Made by a program: the position numbers and the translations under genes. Source: Pseudomonas yamanorum (GTDB lineage: Bacteria; Pseudomonadota; Gammaproteobacteria; Pseudomonadales; Pseudomonadaceae). From it: a stretch of 64,000 nt of DNA. The first letter of the stretch is position 1; the number at the start of each line of letters is the position of its first letter. Positions 26,044-35,343 of the stretch are shown in pieces. The stretch covers positions 116,660 through 180,659 of the forward strand of contig NZ_JACARE010000023.1 in NCBI RefSeq assembly GCF_013386765.1, in the 5' to 3' direction. The notes beneath the pieces are model-generated. The model saw only the letters and a list, made by a program, of their open reading frames with translations, had not been told where the DNA came from and ran no database searches.

Positions 26044-28581
26044 ATGGTTATCTGGTTATTGGCAGGACTCGCAGCAGCGACTGCCCTGGCGTATCGACAA
26101 GCCGCTGCCACCCTTTGGCTGGGTGCCGGCCTGGTCTGGCTGGCGGTCGGTTACCTGTTCAACGTGGTGGCCGGTTTCGGCGCCGGTGTGGTGGCGGTGC
26201 TGGTGGTGTTGCCCGCGTTGCTGCTGACCATCAAACCCCTGCGCCGCACCCTGTTGACCAGCAAGGCCCTGGGCCTTTTTCGCAGCATCATGCCGGCGAT
26301 GTCCGACACCGAGCGCGCCGCCATCGAGTCCGGCACTGTGTGGTGGGACGCCGAGCTGTTCAGCGGCAAACCGCGCTGGGAGCGCTTGCTGCAAGCCGCA
26401 CCGGCCAGCCTCAGCGTCGAAGAACAGGCGTTCCTCGACAACGAAGTCGAGACCCTGTGCGACATGTCCAACGACTGGGAAACCACTCAAATCTGGCAAG
26501 ACATGTCCCCCGAGGGCTGGCAGTACACCAAGGATGCCGGTTTCCTCGGCATGATCATTCCCAAGCAATACGGCGGCAAAGGTTTCTCCCACTACGCGCA
26601 TTCGCAGGTGGTGATGAAACTTTCCACCCGTTGCTCGGCGGCGGCGATTTCGGTGATGGTGCCCAACTCCCTGGGCCCGGCGGAACTGCTGCTGCACTAC
26701 GGCACCGACGCCCAGCGCAACTACTACCTGCCACGCCTGGCCCGTGGCGAAGACATTCCGTGCTTTGCCCTCACCAGCCCGTATGCCGGCTCCGACGCGG
26801 GGGCGATTCCCGACCTGGGCATCGTCTGCAAAGGCCTGCATGAAGGCGAGGAAGTGCTGGGTTTCCGCGTGACCTGGGACAAGCGCTACATCACCCTCGG
26901 GCCGATCGCCACGGTGCTTGGCCTGGCCTTCCGCGCCGAAGACCCGGACGGCCTGCTGGGCCAGCCCGGTTCCCTGGGCATCACTTGTGCGTTGATCCCC
27001 ACCAGCCACCCAGGGGTGAACAGCGGCCGGCGTCACTGGCCACTCAACGCCGTGTTCCAGAACGGTCCCACCACCGGCAAGGATGTATTCATCCCACTGG
27101 AATGGGTGATCGGTGGCCGCGAGCAAGTCGGCAACGGCTGGCGCATGTTGATGGAATGCCTGGCCGCCGGCCGGGCAATTTCCCTGCCGTCGGCCAACGT
27201 CGGCCTGGGCAAGGTGGCCGTGCGCGGCACCACGGCTTACGCGGCGATGCGCAAGCAATTCGGCCTGCCCATCGGCAAGTTCGAAGGCGTGCAGGCGCCA
27301 TTGGCGCGCATGGCCGGGCATCTGTATGCCTGCGATGCGGTGCGCAAGGTCTCTGTGGCGTCACTGGATGCCGGTGAAAAGCCCTCGGTGATCTCGGCCA
27401 TCGCCAAGTACCACGTCACCGAACGTGCACGCATCATCGTCAACGACGGCATGGACATCGTGGCCGGCAAGGGCATCTGCATGGGCCCCAACAACTTCCT
27501 CGCCCGGGCCTACCAGCAAAGCCCCATCGCCATCACGGTGGAGGGCGCGAACATCATGACCCGCTGCCTGATCATCTACGGCCAGGGCCTGATCCGTTGC
27601 CATCCCTATGTGTTCCGCGAGATGGAAGCGGCGCGCAACACCGACCGGCGCAAGGCCCTGGTGGATTTCGACAGCGCGATGTTCGGTCACCTGAGTTTTG
27701 TATTGGCCAATACCGTACGCGCCGCGGTGCATTCGCTGACAGGCGGGCGGCTGATTTCGGTGCCGGGCAAGACCGACCCGGCGCTGGCGTCCTACTACCG
27801 CCAGGCCAATCGGCTGTCGGTGGTGCTGGCGTTGATCTCGGACATTTCCATGGGCGTGCTGGGCGGTGCCCTCAAGCGCAAGGAAAGCATCACGGGGCGG
27901 CTGGGGGACATTCTGTCCCAGCTGTACATCCTGTCCTGCGTGCTCAAGCGCTTCGAGGATGATGGCCGGCCACAGGCGGATTTGCCGCTGGTGCATTGGG
28001 CGGCCCAGGACGCGTTGCTGCGCGCCCATGAAGCCCTGGCTGAAGTGCTCGATAACTATCCGTCGAAAGCCGCGTCCGCCGTGGTGCGTGGCTTGACGTT
28101 CCCGTTCGGAATCCCGCAACGCAAACCGTCGGATCGCCTGTTGGCGCAAGTGGCGGAGCTGGTGCAGGTGCCGGGGGAAACCCGTGACCGCTTGCTGGGC
28201 AACTCCTACATTCCGCGGCCGGAAATCGACAAGCTGGCTTATGGCGAACTGGGTTTGCGCCTGCTGCCCCAGGTGGAGTTGATCGAGGCGCGGCTCAAGG
28301 GTGCGGTCAAGCAAGGCCTGATCGATCCGATGCCGATTTCCGGCGCCGCGTTCACCCCATGGCGGGTCAAGGCGCGGGCGCTGGACCTGATCACAGACGA
28401 CGAAGACAGCCTGCTGGCGCGCTATGTGGAATACGGCGATCACGCGATCCAGGTGGACGACTTCCCGCAGGACTTCGGTTTGCTGGAAGCCCTGCAGCAG
28501 CGCCAGCAGGCGTTGGAACAGGCCGCCAAACCGAGCGCAAAGCGCCGCGCCAGCCAAGGCGAAAACGCGCCGGTCAACTGA
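26044..28581 (+). CDS. fadE: Acyl-CoA dehydrogenase, large FadE type
   Basis: An 845-residue enzyme of the long FadE class. The N-terminus has two hydrophobic segments (about residues 1-60), as in membrane-associated FadE. The dehydrogenase core follows: 'DAGFLGMIIPKQYGGKGFSHYAH', 'FALTSPYAGSDAGAIPD' (flavin contact) and 'MRKQFGLPIGKFEGVQAPLARM', then the extra C-terminal domain of about 300 residues. It catalyses the first step of beta-oxidation. It leads a run with reductase, hydratase, thiolase and ligase genes on the same strand, though a REPIN separates it from the reductase. The start at 26044 is chosen for AGAGGT upstream. Confidence 0.93.
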   Translation: MVIWLLAGLAAATALAYRQAAATLWLGAGLVWLAVGYLFNVVAGFGAGVVAVLVVLPALLLTIKPLRRTLLTSKALGLFRSIMPAMSDTERAAIESGTVWWDAELFSGKPRWERLLQAAPASLSVEEQAFLDNEVETLCDMSNDWETTQIWQDMSPEGWQYTKDAGFLGMIIPKQYGGKGFSHYAHSQVVMKLSTRCSAAAISVMVPNSLGPAELLLHYGTDAQRNYYLPRLARGEDIPCFALTSPYAGSDAGAIPDLGIVCKGLHEGEEVLGFRVTWDKRYITLGPIATVLGLAFRAEDPDGLLGQPGSLGITCALIPTSHPGVNSGRRHWPLNAVFQNGPTTGKDVFIPLEWVIGGREQVGNGWRMLMECLAAGRAISLPSANVGLGKVAVRGTTAYAAMRKQFGLPIGKFEGVQAPLARMAGHLYACDAVRKVSVASLDAGEKPSVISAIAKYHVTERARIIVNDGMDIVAGKGICMGPNNFLARAYQQSPIAITVEGANIMTRCLIIYGQGLIRCHPYVFREMEAARNTDRRKALVDFDSAMFGHLSFVLANTVRAAVHSLTGGRLISVPGKTDPALASYYRQANRLSVVLALISDISMGVLGGALKRKESITGRLGDILSQLYILSCVLKRFEDDGRPQADLPLVHWAAQDALLRAHEALAEVLDNYPSKAASAVVRGLTFPFGIPQRKPSDRLLAQVAELVQVPGETRDRLLGNSYIPRPEIDKLAYGELGLRLLPQVELIEARLKGAVKQGLIDPMPISGAAFTPWRVKARALDLITDDEDSLLARYVEYGDHAIQVDDFPQDFGLLEALQQRQQALEQAAKPSAKRRASQGENAPVN

Positions 28582-28605
28582 CTGGAACTGGAGGAACACG
28601 GTCAA

Positions 28606-28692
28606 TGTGGGAGCTGGCTTGCCTGCGATGCAGACGCCGCGGTGTATCCGTTACACCGAGGCGATGCCATCGCCGGCAAGCCAGCTCCTACA
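28606..28692. repeat. REPIN-type inverted repeat (type A)
   Basis: TGTGGGAGCTGGCTTGCCTG on the left and CCGGCAAGCCAGCTCCTACA on the right, with an inner inverted GGTGTA...TACACC. It lies between the fadE and reductase genes and may set different mRNA levels for them. Confidence 0.85.
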
Positions 28693-28738
28693 GAGGTCGG
28701 GTTTCCATGGCAACACCGTGTTGTGAGTGAATTTACCC

Positions 28739-30082
28739 ATGAGTGACAGCTACCTTTCTTTCGTTAACTCCCCCTGGGGCGCCTGGCTGGCCCGCACCGC
28801 CGGGCTGCCCCAACCCCTGGCACTGCAACGCCACCGCAGCGGCCAGCAAGGCCTGGCCAACCCGGTGATCGTCGCCGGGGCAGGGCGCCTGACTGCTGAA
28901 ATCCAGCGGATCTTCACCGCCACCGACACCGTGAGCGCCACTGCCGCAACCCTCAAGGCACCCTCCACGGTCAAGGTCCAGGGCGCCGCGTTCGACGCCA
29001 GCGCCATCGCCGACCTCAAGCAACTGGACGAGCTCTACGCCTTCTTCCACGCCAACGCCAAGCGCCTCGGGCAGCACGCACGGGTGGTGGTGCTCGGCAC
29101 CGCGCCGGAGTTGTGCAAGGACTTGCCGCAAGCCATCGCCCAACGCGCCCTTGAAGGGCTGGTACGCTCACTGGCCAAGGAGCTGCGCCGGGCGATCACC
29201 GTGCAGTTGATCTACGTCGCACCGGGCGCCGAGGGCGCGCTGGAAAGCAGCCTGCGGTTCTTCCTGTCGCGGCGCTCGGCCTACGTCTCGGGGCAAGTGG
29301 TACGTCTGGAAAAACCGGTGGACAGCCAAGCCGAGATCAACTGGGACCAACCCTTCAGCGGTCGCCGCGCCCTGGTCACCGGCGCTTCCCGTGGCATCGG
29401 CCTGGCGATCGCCCAAGTGTTGGCCCGCGACGGTGCGCAAGTAGTCTGCGTGGATGTGCCCCAGGCCCAGGAATCCTTGCAACAGGCCGCCAGCAGTGTC
29501 GGTGGCACCGCGCTGGCGCTGGACATTACCGCCACCGATGCCGCGCAGCAGTTGCAGGCCCATGTCAGCCAACACGGCGCGTTCGACGTGGTGGTGCACA
29601 ACGCCGGGATCACCCGCGACAAGACCATCGCCAAGATGACTGAAGCGGCTTGGCGCAGCGTATTGGCGGTCAACCTGGAAGCACCGCTGCACCTGAGCAC
29701 CGCGCTGCTGCAAAGCCAGGGCCTGAATCCGGGCGGGCGGATCGTGTGTGTCTCGTCGATTTCCGGCATTGCCGGCAACCTCGGGCAAAGCAACTACGCC
29801 ACCTCCAAGGCCGGGGTGATCGGCCTGGTGCAAGGCCTGGCACCGCAAGCAGCGGCGCAGCAAGTGACGGTGAATGCCGTGGCGCCCGGTTTTATCGAAA
29901 CCCAGATGACCGCGAAAATCCCGCTGATGATCCGCGAAGCGGGGCGACGGATGAATTCCATGTCCCAGGGCGGCCAGCCCATCGACGTGGCGGAAACCAT
30001 CGCCTGGCTGGCGCATCCGGCCTCCGGCGGGGTCAACGGCCAGGTGGTGCGGGTCTGCGGCCAAAGCCTGTTGGGAGCCTGA
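28739..30082 (+). CDS. fabG: High-molecular-weight FabG-like 3-oxoacyl reductase (SDR)
   Basis: A 447-residue SDR of the HMwFabG class: an N-terminal half (about residues 1-200) with a degenerate Rossmann fold and a C-terminal catalytic SDR domain (about 205-447). The latter has 'RALVTGASRGIGLAIAQVL', 'VVHNAGITRDKTIAKM', the catalytic serine in 'VSSISGIAGNLGQSNY' and the YATSK pair. The start at 28739 is chosen; a GTG four codons earlier is possible. It converts 3-oxoacyl and 3-hydroxyacyl thioesters. The adjacent MaoC hydratase and thiolase point to fatty acyl turnover. Confidence 0.9.
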   Translation: MSDSYLSFVNSPWGAWLARTAGLPQPLALQRHRSGQQGLANPVIVAGAGRLTAEIQRIFTATDTVSATAATLKAPSTVKVQGAAFDASAIADLKQLDELYAFFHANAKRLGQHARVVVLGTAPELCKDLPQAIAQRALEGLVRSLAKELRRAITVQLIYVAPGAEGALESSLRFFLSRRSAYVSGQVVRLEKPVDSQAEINWDQPFSGRRALVTGASRGIGLAIAQVLARDGAQVVCVDVPQAQESLQQAASSVGGTALALDITATDAAQQLQAHVSQHGAFDVVVHNAGITRDKTIAKMTEAAWRSVLAVNLEAPLHLSTALLQSQGLNPGGRIVCVSSISGIAGNLGQSNYATSKAGVIGLVQGLAPQAAAQQVTVNAVAPGFIETQMTAKIPLMIREAGRRMNSMSQGGQPIDVAETIAWLAHPASGGVNGQVVRVCGQSLLGA

Positions 30083-30084
30083 AC

Positions 30085-30972
30085 ATGGACTATGTGACGC
30101 AGATTATTGACCCGCCGCCCTCGCGCTCGCGCCTGCTGCTGGACGGCGTATTGGCAATGCGCAAACCCAAGGTGGACGGTGCACCGACGCTGCCGAAAGA
30201 ACGCCTGGTGCGTTCGGCGGTTGAGCTGTCTGCCCAGGGCATCGCGGCCTATGGTCGGGCCTGTGGTTTTCGCCGCGAGCAAGGCGTGCCGCTGTCCTAT
30301 CCCCATGTGCTGGCGTTCCCGTTGCACCTGATGCTGCTGACCCGCCCGAGCTTCCCGTACCCGGCCAGCGGCATGGTGCATCTGGCCAATCGCATCCGTC
30401 AGCATCGACGCCTGGAGGAGGGCCAGGCCCTGCGCCTGGAGGTGTATTGCGAGCGCTGGGTCGCCCATCCCAAGGGCCAGGCCCTGAGCATCGCCACCCG
30501 GGCCTACAGCGCCGGCACCCTGGTGTGGGAGAGCGACAGCCTGTATTTGCGCCGTGACGTAGACGCCCCGGTCGGTGAGCCCTGGGACGACGTGCTGCCG
30601 TTGCAGGAAGAGGGTTTGCTGCGCACCCAGCGCTGGGTGCTACCGGCGGATCTGGGGCGACGGTTTGCCAAAGTCTCGGGGGATTTCAACCCGATTCACA
30701 CCTCGATAATCGGCGCCAGACTGTTCGGTTTTCGTCGCGCCATCGCCCACGGCATGTGGACCCTGGGCCGCGCCCTTGCCGCCCAGCAACCGCCCGGTGG
30801 ACTGGACCAGGCCGAGGCCCATTGCGACTTCAAATTGCCGATCTTCCTGCCCGGCCAGGTCGCCCTGTGGAATGCCCCGCCGACCGGCCCGCGCCGTGAG
30901 TTTGAAGTGCGCAATTTCGCCGGTGACAAACCCCATATGCGTGGGCTGTTTATCTGGAAAGAGAGCCATTGA
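30085..30972 (+). CDS. MaoC-like enoyl-CoA hydratase/dehydratase
   Basis: A 295-residue double hot-dog protein. The hydratase-2 motif is in the C-terminal half: 'KVSGDFNPIHTS' with the catalytic Asp/His pair, followed by 'FGFRRAIAHGMWTLG'. The N-terminal half is a divergent hot-dog repeat. The start at 30085 is two bases after the reductase stop; TTGGGAG lies just before it. The protein would hydrate trans-2-enoyl thioesters to (R)-3-hydroxyacyl forms, working with the FabG-like reductase. The open frame extends far upstream inside the reductase gene, which is an overlap artefact. Confidence 0.9.
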   Translation: MDYVTQIIDPPPSRSRLLLDGVLAMRKPKVDGAPTLPKERLVRSAVELSAQGIAAYGRACGFRREQGVPLSYPHVLAFPLHLMLLTRPSFPYPASGMVHLANRIRQHRRLEEGQALRLEVYCERWVAHPKGQALSIATRAYSAGTLVWESDSLYLRRDVDAPVGEPWDDVLPLQEEGLLRTQRWVLPADLGRRFAKVSGDFNPIHTSIIGARLFGFRRAIAHGMWTLGRALAAQQPPGGLDQAEAHCDFKLPIFLPGQVALWNAPPTGPRREFEVRNFAGDKPHMRGLFIWKESH

Positions 30973-32270
30973 TGAGTGACTACAGTTTCAACCCGGCCCC
31001 CACCCGTCGTGTGGCGATAATCGGCGGCAACCGTATTCCGTTCGCCCGCTCCAACACCGTGTACGCCCATGACAGCAATCAGGATTTGCTGGTCGCCGCC
31101 CTGCAAGGCCTGGTGGACCGCTACAACCTTCACGGCCTGCGCCTGGGGGAGTTCGCCGCCGGTGCGGTGATCAAGCATTCCCGGGATTTCAACCTGGCCC
31201 GGGAAAGCGTGCTGTCCACCACGCTGTCGCCCGAAACCCCGGCCTACGACCTGCAACAAGCCTGCGGCACCGGCCTGGAAGCGGCGTTGCTGGTGGCGAA
31301 TAAAATCGCCCTCGGGCAGATTGAAGTGGGCATTGCCGGCGGCTCCGACACCACCTCCGACGCACCCATCGGCATCAACGAATCCCTGCGCCGCACCTTG
31401 CTTTCAGCCAACCGCGCCAAGGGCTCCGGCGCCAAGCTGAAGGCCTTGATGGACGTGCGCCCGTCGATGTTTTTCAAGCCGCTGCTGCCGCGCAATGGCG
31501 AGCCGCGCACCGGCCTGTCCATGGGCGAACACTGCGAAGAAATGGCCAAGCGCTGGCAGATCAAGCGCCTGGCCCAGGACGAGTTGACCCTCACCAGCCA
31601 CCAGCGGCTGGACGCCGCGTACAAGCAGGGGTTCTTCGACGATTTGATCAGCCCGTATCGCGGCCTGGCCCGGGACAACAACCTGCGGGCCGACGCCAGC
31701 CTGGAGAAACTCGCCGGCCTGTCCCCGGCCTACGACCGCCAGAATGGCACGCTCACTGCTGGTAACTCCACGCCCCTGACTGACGGCGCCTCGGTGGTAC
31801 TGCTGGCCAGCGAGGACTGGGCCGCCGAACGCGGCTTGCCGGTGTTGGCGTACCTGCGAACCGGCGAAACCGCGGCGGTGAACTTCGTCGACGGCACCGA
31901 AGGCCTGCTGATGGCCCCGGCCTATGCGGTGCCGCGCATGCTCAAGCGCGAAGGCCTGACGTTTGCCGACTTCGATCTGTTCGAGATCCACGAGGCCTTC
32001 GCGGCCCAGGTGCTGTGCACCCTCAAGGCCTGGGAAGACCCGCAGTACTGCCGCGACCGCCTGGGCCTCGACGCGCCGCTGGGCAGCATCGACCGCGCCA
32101 AAATGAACGTCAACGGCGGCTCCCTCGGCTGCGGTCATCCGTTCGCCGCCACCGGTGGCCGGCAACTGGCGGCATTGGCCAAGGCGATCCATCAGCGCGG
32201 CGGCGGGCGTGGCTTGATTTCGATCTGCGCGGCGGGCGGGCTGGGCATTACCGCCATCGTCGAAAAGTAG
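30972..32270 (+). CDS. fadI: Acetyl-CoA C-acyltransferase (thiolase, FadI type)
   Basis: A 432-residue degradative-type thiolase. Catalytic residues are visible: nucleophile C98 in 'LQQACGTGLEA', H389 in 'GSLGCGHPFAATGGR' and acid/base C419 in 'ISICAAGGLG', with EIHEAFA between. The ATG at 30972 shares one base with the hydratase stop; a TTG one codon earlier is less likely. It cleaves 3-oxoacyl-CoA to acetyl-CoA and a shortened acyl-CoA. Position behind reductase and hydratase and before the acyl-CoA ligase completes a beta-oxidation module. Confidence 0.92.
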   Translation: MSDYSFNPAPTRRVAIIGGNRIPFARSNTVYAHDSNQDLLVAALQGLVDRYNLHGLRLGEFAAGAVIKHSRDFNLARESVLSTTLSPETPAYDLQQACGTGLEAALLVANKIALGQIEVGIAGGSDTTSDAPIGINESLRRTLLSANRAKGSGAKLKALMDVRPSMFFKPLLPRNGEPRTGLSMGEHCEEMAKRWQIKRLAQDELTLTSHQRLDAAYKQGFFDDLISPYRGLARDNNLRADASLEKLAGLSPAYDRQNGTLTAGNSTPLTDGASVVLLASEDWAAERGLPVLAYLRTGETAAVNFVDGTEGLLMAPAYAVPRMLKREGLTFADFDLFEIHEAFAAQVLCTLKAWEDPQYCRDRLGLDAPLGSIDRAKMNVNGGSLGCGHPFAATGGRQLAALAKAIHQRGGGRGLISICAAGGLGITAIVEK

Positions 32271-32301
32271 TTCCCACCATAAAAACAACAAGGAGACTGC
32301 C

Positions 32302-34005
32302 ATGAACGCTGTAAGCCTGGAACAGACCGAACGCCTCTGGTTGAACGCTTACCTGCCCGGCGTGCCGGCAGACATCGACGCCGGCATCGAGGCCTACCCG
32401 TCGCTGCGCGAGGTGTTCCTGGAGCACCTGCGCAAGTTTCGCGACCGCGTGGCCTACGTCAGCATCGGCACCGAAATGACCTACGCCGACTGGGAGGTGC
32501 AGGGCATCGCCTTCGCCGCGTGGCTGCAAGCCCAGGGCGTGAAGAAGGGCGACCGGGTGGCGCTGATGATGCCCAACTGCTTGCAATACCCGATCTGCCT
32601 GCTGGGCACGATCCTGGCGGGCGCGGTGGTGGTCAACGTCAACCCGCTCTACACCGCCCGGGAGTTGCAGCACCTGCTCAAGGACAGCGAAGCAGAGACC
32701 ATCGTGATCTTCGAAAACTTCGCCCATACCCTTGAGAAGGTGGTCGCTGCCAGCACCGTCAAGCGCGTGGTGATTGCCGCCATCGGCGACCTACTGGGCA
32801 CCTTCAAGGGTGCGGCGATGAACTTCATCCTGCGCAGCGTGCAGAAGCAGGTGCCACGCTTCAACTTGCCAGGCGCGGTGCGCTTCAACCAGGTGTTGAA
32901 ACAGGGACGCGGGCAGGCCCATCTGGCGGTGCCGATGAACCGCGAAGACCTGGCCTTCCTGCAATACACCGGCGGCACCACCGGCGATGCCAAGGGCGTG
33001 ATGCTCAGCCATCGCAATATCATCGCCAACCTGTTGCAGGCCAAGGCGTGGGTGGGTGACCAGTTGGACCAGAACCAGCAGGAAACCAATGTTACCTTAC
33101 TGCCGCTGTACCACATCTTTTCCCTCACGGTGAACTGCCTGATGTTCATGTGCTTGGGCGGGCGCAACATCCTGATCGCCAACCCACGGGACGTGAAACG
33201 GGTGCAGATGATCCTGCGCAAGGAGCGATTCAACGGGATTGCCGGGGTGAATACGCTGTTCAACGGTTTGCTGGAAAACAAAGAGTTCTGCGCCCGGGAT
33301 TTCTCCGACCTGCGCATGGTGATCGCCGGCGGCATGGCCACCCACACCGCCGTGGCCAAGCGCTGGAAGGAAGTCACCGGCTTGCCGATCATCGAAGGCT
33401 ACGGCCTCACCGAGTGTTCGCCGGTGGTGAGCATCAGCCCCATCGACATCTCAAGGATGCGCGAGATGGAATTCACCGGCAGCATCGGCGTGCCGCTGCC
33501 GTCGACCTGGGTGCGGTTTATCCGTGAGGACGGTGAGCTGGCGGAGCTGGGGGAGCAGGGCGAGCTGCAAGTGCGCGGGCCGCAGGTGATGCAGGGCTAC
33601 TGGAGGCGCCCGGCGGAAACGGCCGAGGTGCTGGATGCCGAAGGCTGGCTGTCGACCGGGGATATCGGGGTGATGAATGAGCAGGGCTTCATTCGCCTGG
33701 TGGACCGCAAGAAGGACATGATCCTGGTGTCCGGCTTCAACGTGTACCCCAACGAGATCGAAGACGTGGTGGCGCTGCATCCAGGCGTTGGGGAAGTGGC
33801 GGCGATTGGGGTTGAGGATGGCGTGACCGGCGAGCGGGTGAAAATCATCGTGGTGCGCAAGGATCCGGGTTTGACCCAGGAGCAGATTCTGGCCCACTGC
33901 CGGGAATATTTGACGGGGTACAAGGTGCCGCGGTTTGTGGAGTTTCGTACCGAGGAATTGCCCAAGACGACGGTGGGCAAGGTGCTGCGAAGGGCCCTGC
34001 GCTAA
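32302..34005 (+). CDS. fadD: Long-chain fatty acid--CoA ligase
   Basis: A 567-residue AMP-forming ligase, normal for FadD. The P-loop-like A3 motif is 'YTGGTTGDAKG' (about residues 222-232); the A5/FACS region shows 'EGYGLTECSPVVS', 'DAEGWLSTGDIGVMNEQGFI' and 'DRKKDMILVSGFNVYPNEIE'; the C-terminal catalytic lysine is in 'TTVGKVLRR'. An AAGGAG element precedes the start. It activates fatty acids made by AlkB or the ester-cleaving branch to acyl-CoA. A second fadD elsewhere in the genome is likely; this copy is locus-linked. Confidence 0.93.
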   Translation: MNAVSLEQTERLWLNAYLPGVPADIDAGIEAYPSLREVFLEHLRKFRDRVAYVSIGTEMTYADWEVQGIAFAAWLQAQGVKKGDRVALMMPNCLQYPICLLGTILAGAVVVNVNPLYTARELQHLLKDSEAETIVIFENFAHTLEKVVAASTVKRVVIAAIGDLLGTFKGAAMNFILRSVQKQVPRFNLPGAVRFNQVLKQGRGQAHLAVPMNREDLAFLQYTGGTTGDAKGVMLSHRNIIANLLQAKAWVGDQLDQNQQETNVTLLPLYHIFSLTVNCLMFMCLGGRNILIANPRDVKRVQMILRKERFNGIAGVNTLFNGLLENKEFCARDFSDLRMVIAGGMATHTAVAKRWKEVTGLPIIEGYGLTECSPVVSISPIDISRMREMEFTGSIGVPLPSTWVRFIREDGELAELGEQGELQVRGPQVMQGYWRRPAETAEVLDAEGWLSTGDIGVMNEQGFIRLVDRKKDMILVSGFNVYPNEIEDVVALHPGVGEVAAIGVEDGVTGERVKIIVVRKDPGLTQEQILAHCREYLTGYKVPRFVEFRTEELPKTTVGKVLRRALR

Positions 34006-34024
34006 TCCCGAAATGCATAGCACC

Positions 34025-34124
34025 CCTGTGGCGAGGGAGCTTGCTCCCGCAGGAGTGCGCAGCGCTCCCGCTTTTTTTGGGTCTGCTGCGCAGCCCAGCG
34101 GGAGCAAGCTCCCTCGCCACAGGG
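34025..34124. repeat. REP-type inverted repeat (type B)
   Basis: CCTGTGGCGAGGGAGCTTGC pairs with GCAAGCTCCCTCGCCACAGG; the interior has GCGCAGC / GCTGCGC. It lies between the convergent fadD and rpiR genes and could also terminate both transcripts. A second copy of this family is at 45524. Confidence 0.85.
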
Positions 34125-34143
34125 TTCAGCGTTTTGCGCTTAT

Positions 34144-35040
34144 TCAGTCGTCGAATCCCACCTGCTCATGAATCTCATCGACCTTCAATTCCAGCCGATA
34201 CGCCACGGCAATAAACAACGCCTGGCACAGGCACAGCGTCGCACTCAGTGACCTGAACGCAAACGACGACCCTTCATTCACCAGCAACACCGTGCTTGCC
34301 CGCTTGGCCAGGGGCGACAGGTTGCTGTCGGTGATGATCAGCGTCTTGGCCTGATGATGCTGGGCAATCCGCAGGCAGTGCTGGGTTTCCTTGCCATAGG
34401 GCGTAAAGCTGATGGCAATCACCAGGTCGTTGGCCCGCACACTGCGCATCTGCTCGCGATAGCTGCCGCCCAACCCCGAGACCAGGTGAATGCGTTTGTT
34501 GGTGTGCTGCAGGTTGTACACCAGGTAATCCGCCACGGCGAACGAGCGGCGCACGCCCACCACGTAGATATTGTCGGCATTCACTACCAGGTCTACGGCC
34601 TTGTCGAAGGCGGCGTCATCCAGCTCCAGCCCCAGGCGCTCGATGCCGGACAGGGTGGCATTCACGCATTCACGCGCCAGGTCGCCGCCGCTGGCTTTCT
34701 GCGACTTGTTGGCGATCATGCTGCGGATGCGCTGCTGGTAGTTCTGCACCGGCGTGGTCTTGTGGGTGTAGGCCTCGCGGAACAACGCCTGCATCTCACT
34801 GAAGCCACTGAAACCGAAACGCTGGGAAAACCGCACGATGGCCGACGGGTGCACTTCGCATTCACGGGCGATGTCGCTGATGCGGTCGACCATGATCCGG
34901 TCGCTCTGCTGGCTCATGTAGCTGGCGATGCGCTTGAGCTGGCGCGGCAGGCTCTCGTACTCATCGGTGATCAGCTGCAACAGCCGCTCGGCGTTGATCG
35001 GCGGGCTGGCGAGTGCGTCTTCCGGGGCGCTCTGGGACAT
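34144..35040 (-). CDS. iolR: RpiR-family transcriptional regulator, probable iol repressor
   Basis: A 298-residue regulator with an N-terminal RpiR helix-turn-helix (about residues 20-95, 'RISDIARECEVHPSAIVRFSQRFGFSGFSEMQ') and a C-terminal SIS sugar-phosphate-binding domain (about 135-275, 'IYVVGVRRSFAVADYL', 'VIAISFTPYGKET'). The start at 35040 follows AAGGA on the minus strand; the frame continues upstream without support. It is divergent from iolC. By analogy with rhizobial IolR it should repress the inositol genes until an inositol breakdown phosphate is bound. Two palindromes nearby are its candidate operators. Confidence 0.88.
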   Translation of the reverse strand: MSQSAPEDALASPPINAERLLQLITDEYESLPRQLKRIASYMSQQSDRIMVDRISDIARECEVHPSAIVRFSQRFGFSGFSEMQALFREAYTHKTTPVQNYQQRIRSMIANKSQKASGGDLARECVNATLSGIERLGLELDDAAFDKAVDLVVNADNIYVVGVRRSFAVADYLVYNLQHTNKRIHLVSGLGGSYREQMRSVRANDLVIAISFTPYGKETQHCLRIAQHHQAKTLIITDSNLSPLAKRASTVLLVNEGSSFAFRSLSATLCLCQALFIAVAYRLELKVDEIHEQVGFDD

Positions 35041-35205
35041 AGGGAATCCTTCTGGCTTGTTCTTATAGGGCGCGTTGGAGCGCCCCTGACAATAAGTCGA
35101 TGTGCGCAAGTCTACAGGGTAGGCGCAAAAAAATACCTCGGCATCCCGCCCCACGGTACAGCTGAAACGTTGCACCGTGGCTGGAACACGTCGATGGTGG
35201 CGTAT

Positions 35206-35221
35206 TGGAAAATATATTCCA
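35206..35221. promoter_or_regulatory. Candidate IolR operator in the rpiR-iolC gap
   Basis: TGGAAAATATATTCCA contains GGAA-N6-TTCC (35207-35220). The same arrangement recurs at 46712-46727 before the inositol importer. It lies in the 303-base divergent gap 35041-35343, which has no gene and is AT-rich around this point. The pattern fits the GGAA-N6-TTCC motif reported for rhizobial IolR (recalled, not checked). Confidence 0.65.
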
Positions 35222-35226
35222 CAAAA

Positions 35227-35247
35227 AATATTTATAGAATAAATATT
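35227..35247. promoter_or_regulatory. Perfect inverted repeat next to the candidate operator
   Basis: AATATTTAT-AGA-ATAAATATT is a perfect nine-base inverted repeat six bases downstream of the GGAA-N6-TTCC palindrome. It may be a second repressor contact or part of the iolC promoter. Confidence 0.5.
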
Positions 35248-35343
35248 GATTGGCGTCGCCAGACGTTCTAGTCTGCTTGCACCAAGAGCGTGTGCCGCCA
35301 CCACGACGGCACACGCAGGCTGATAAAAATAACAGGAGCCAGC

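Noticed and set aside
29650..30084. 145-residue upstream extension of the MaoC-like protein
   Set aside because: It lies wholly inside the reductase gene in another frame; the ATG at 30085 directly after the reductase stop has a binding site.
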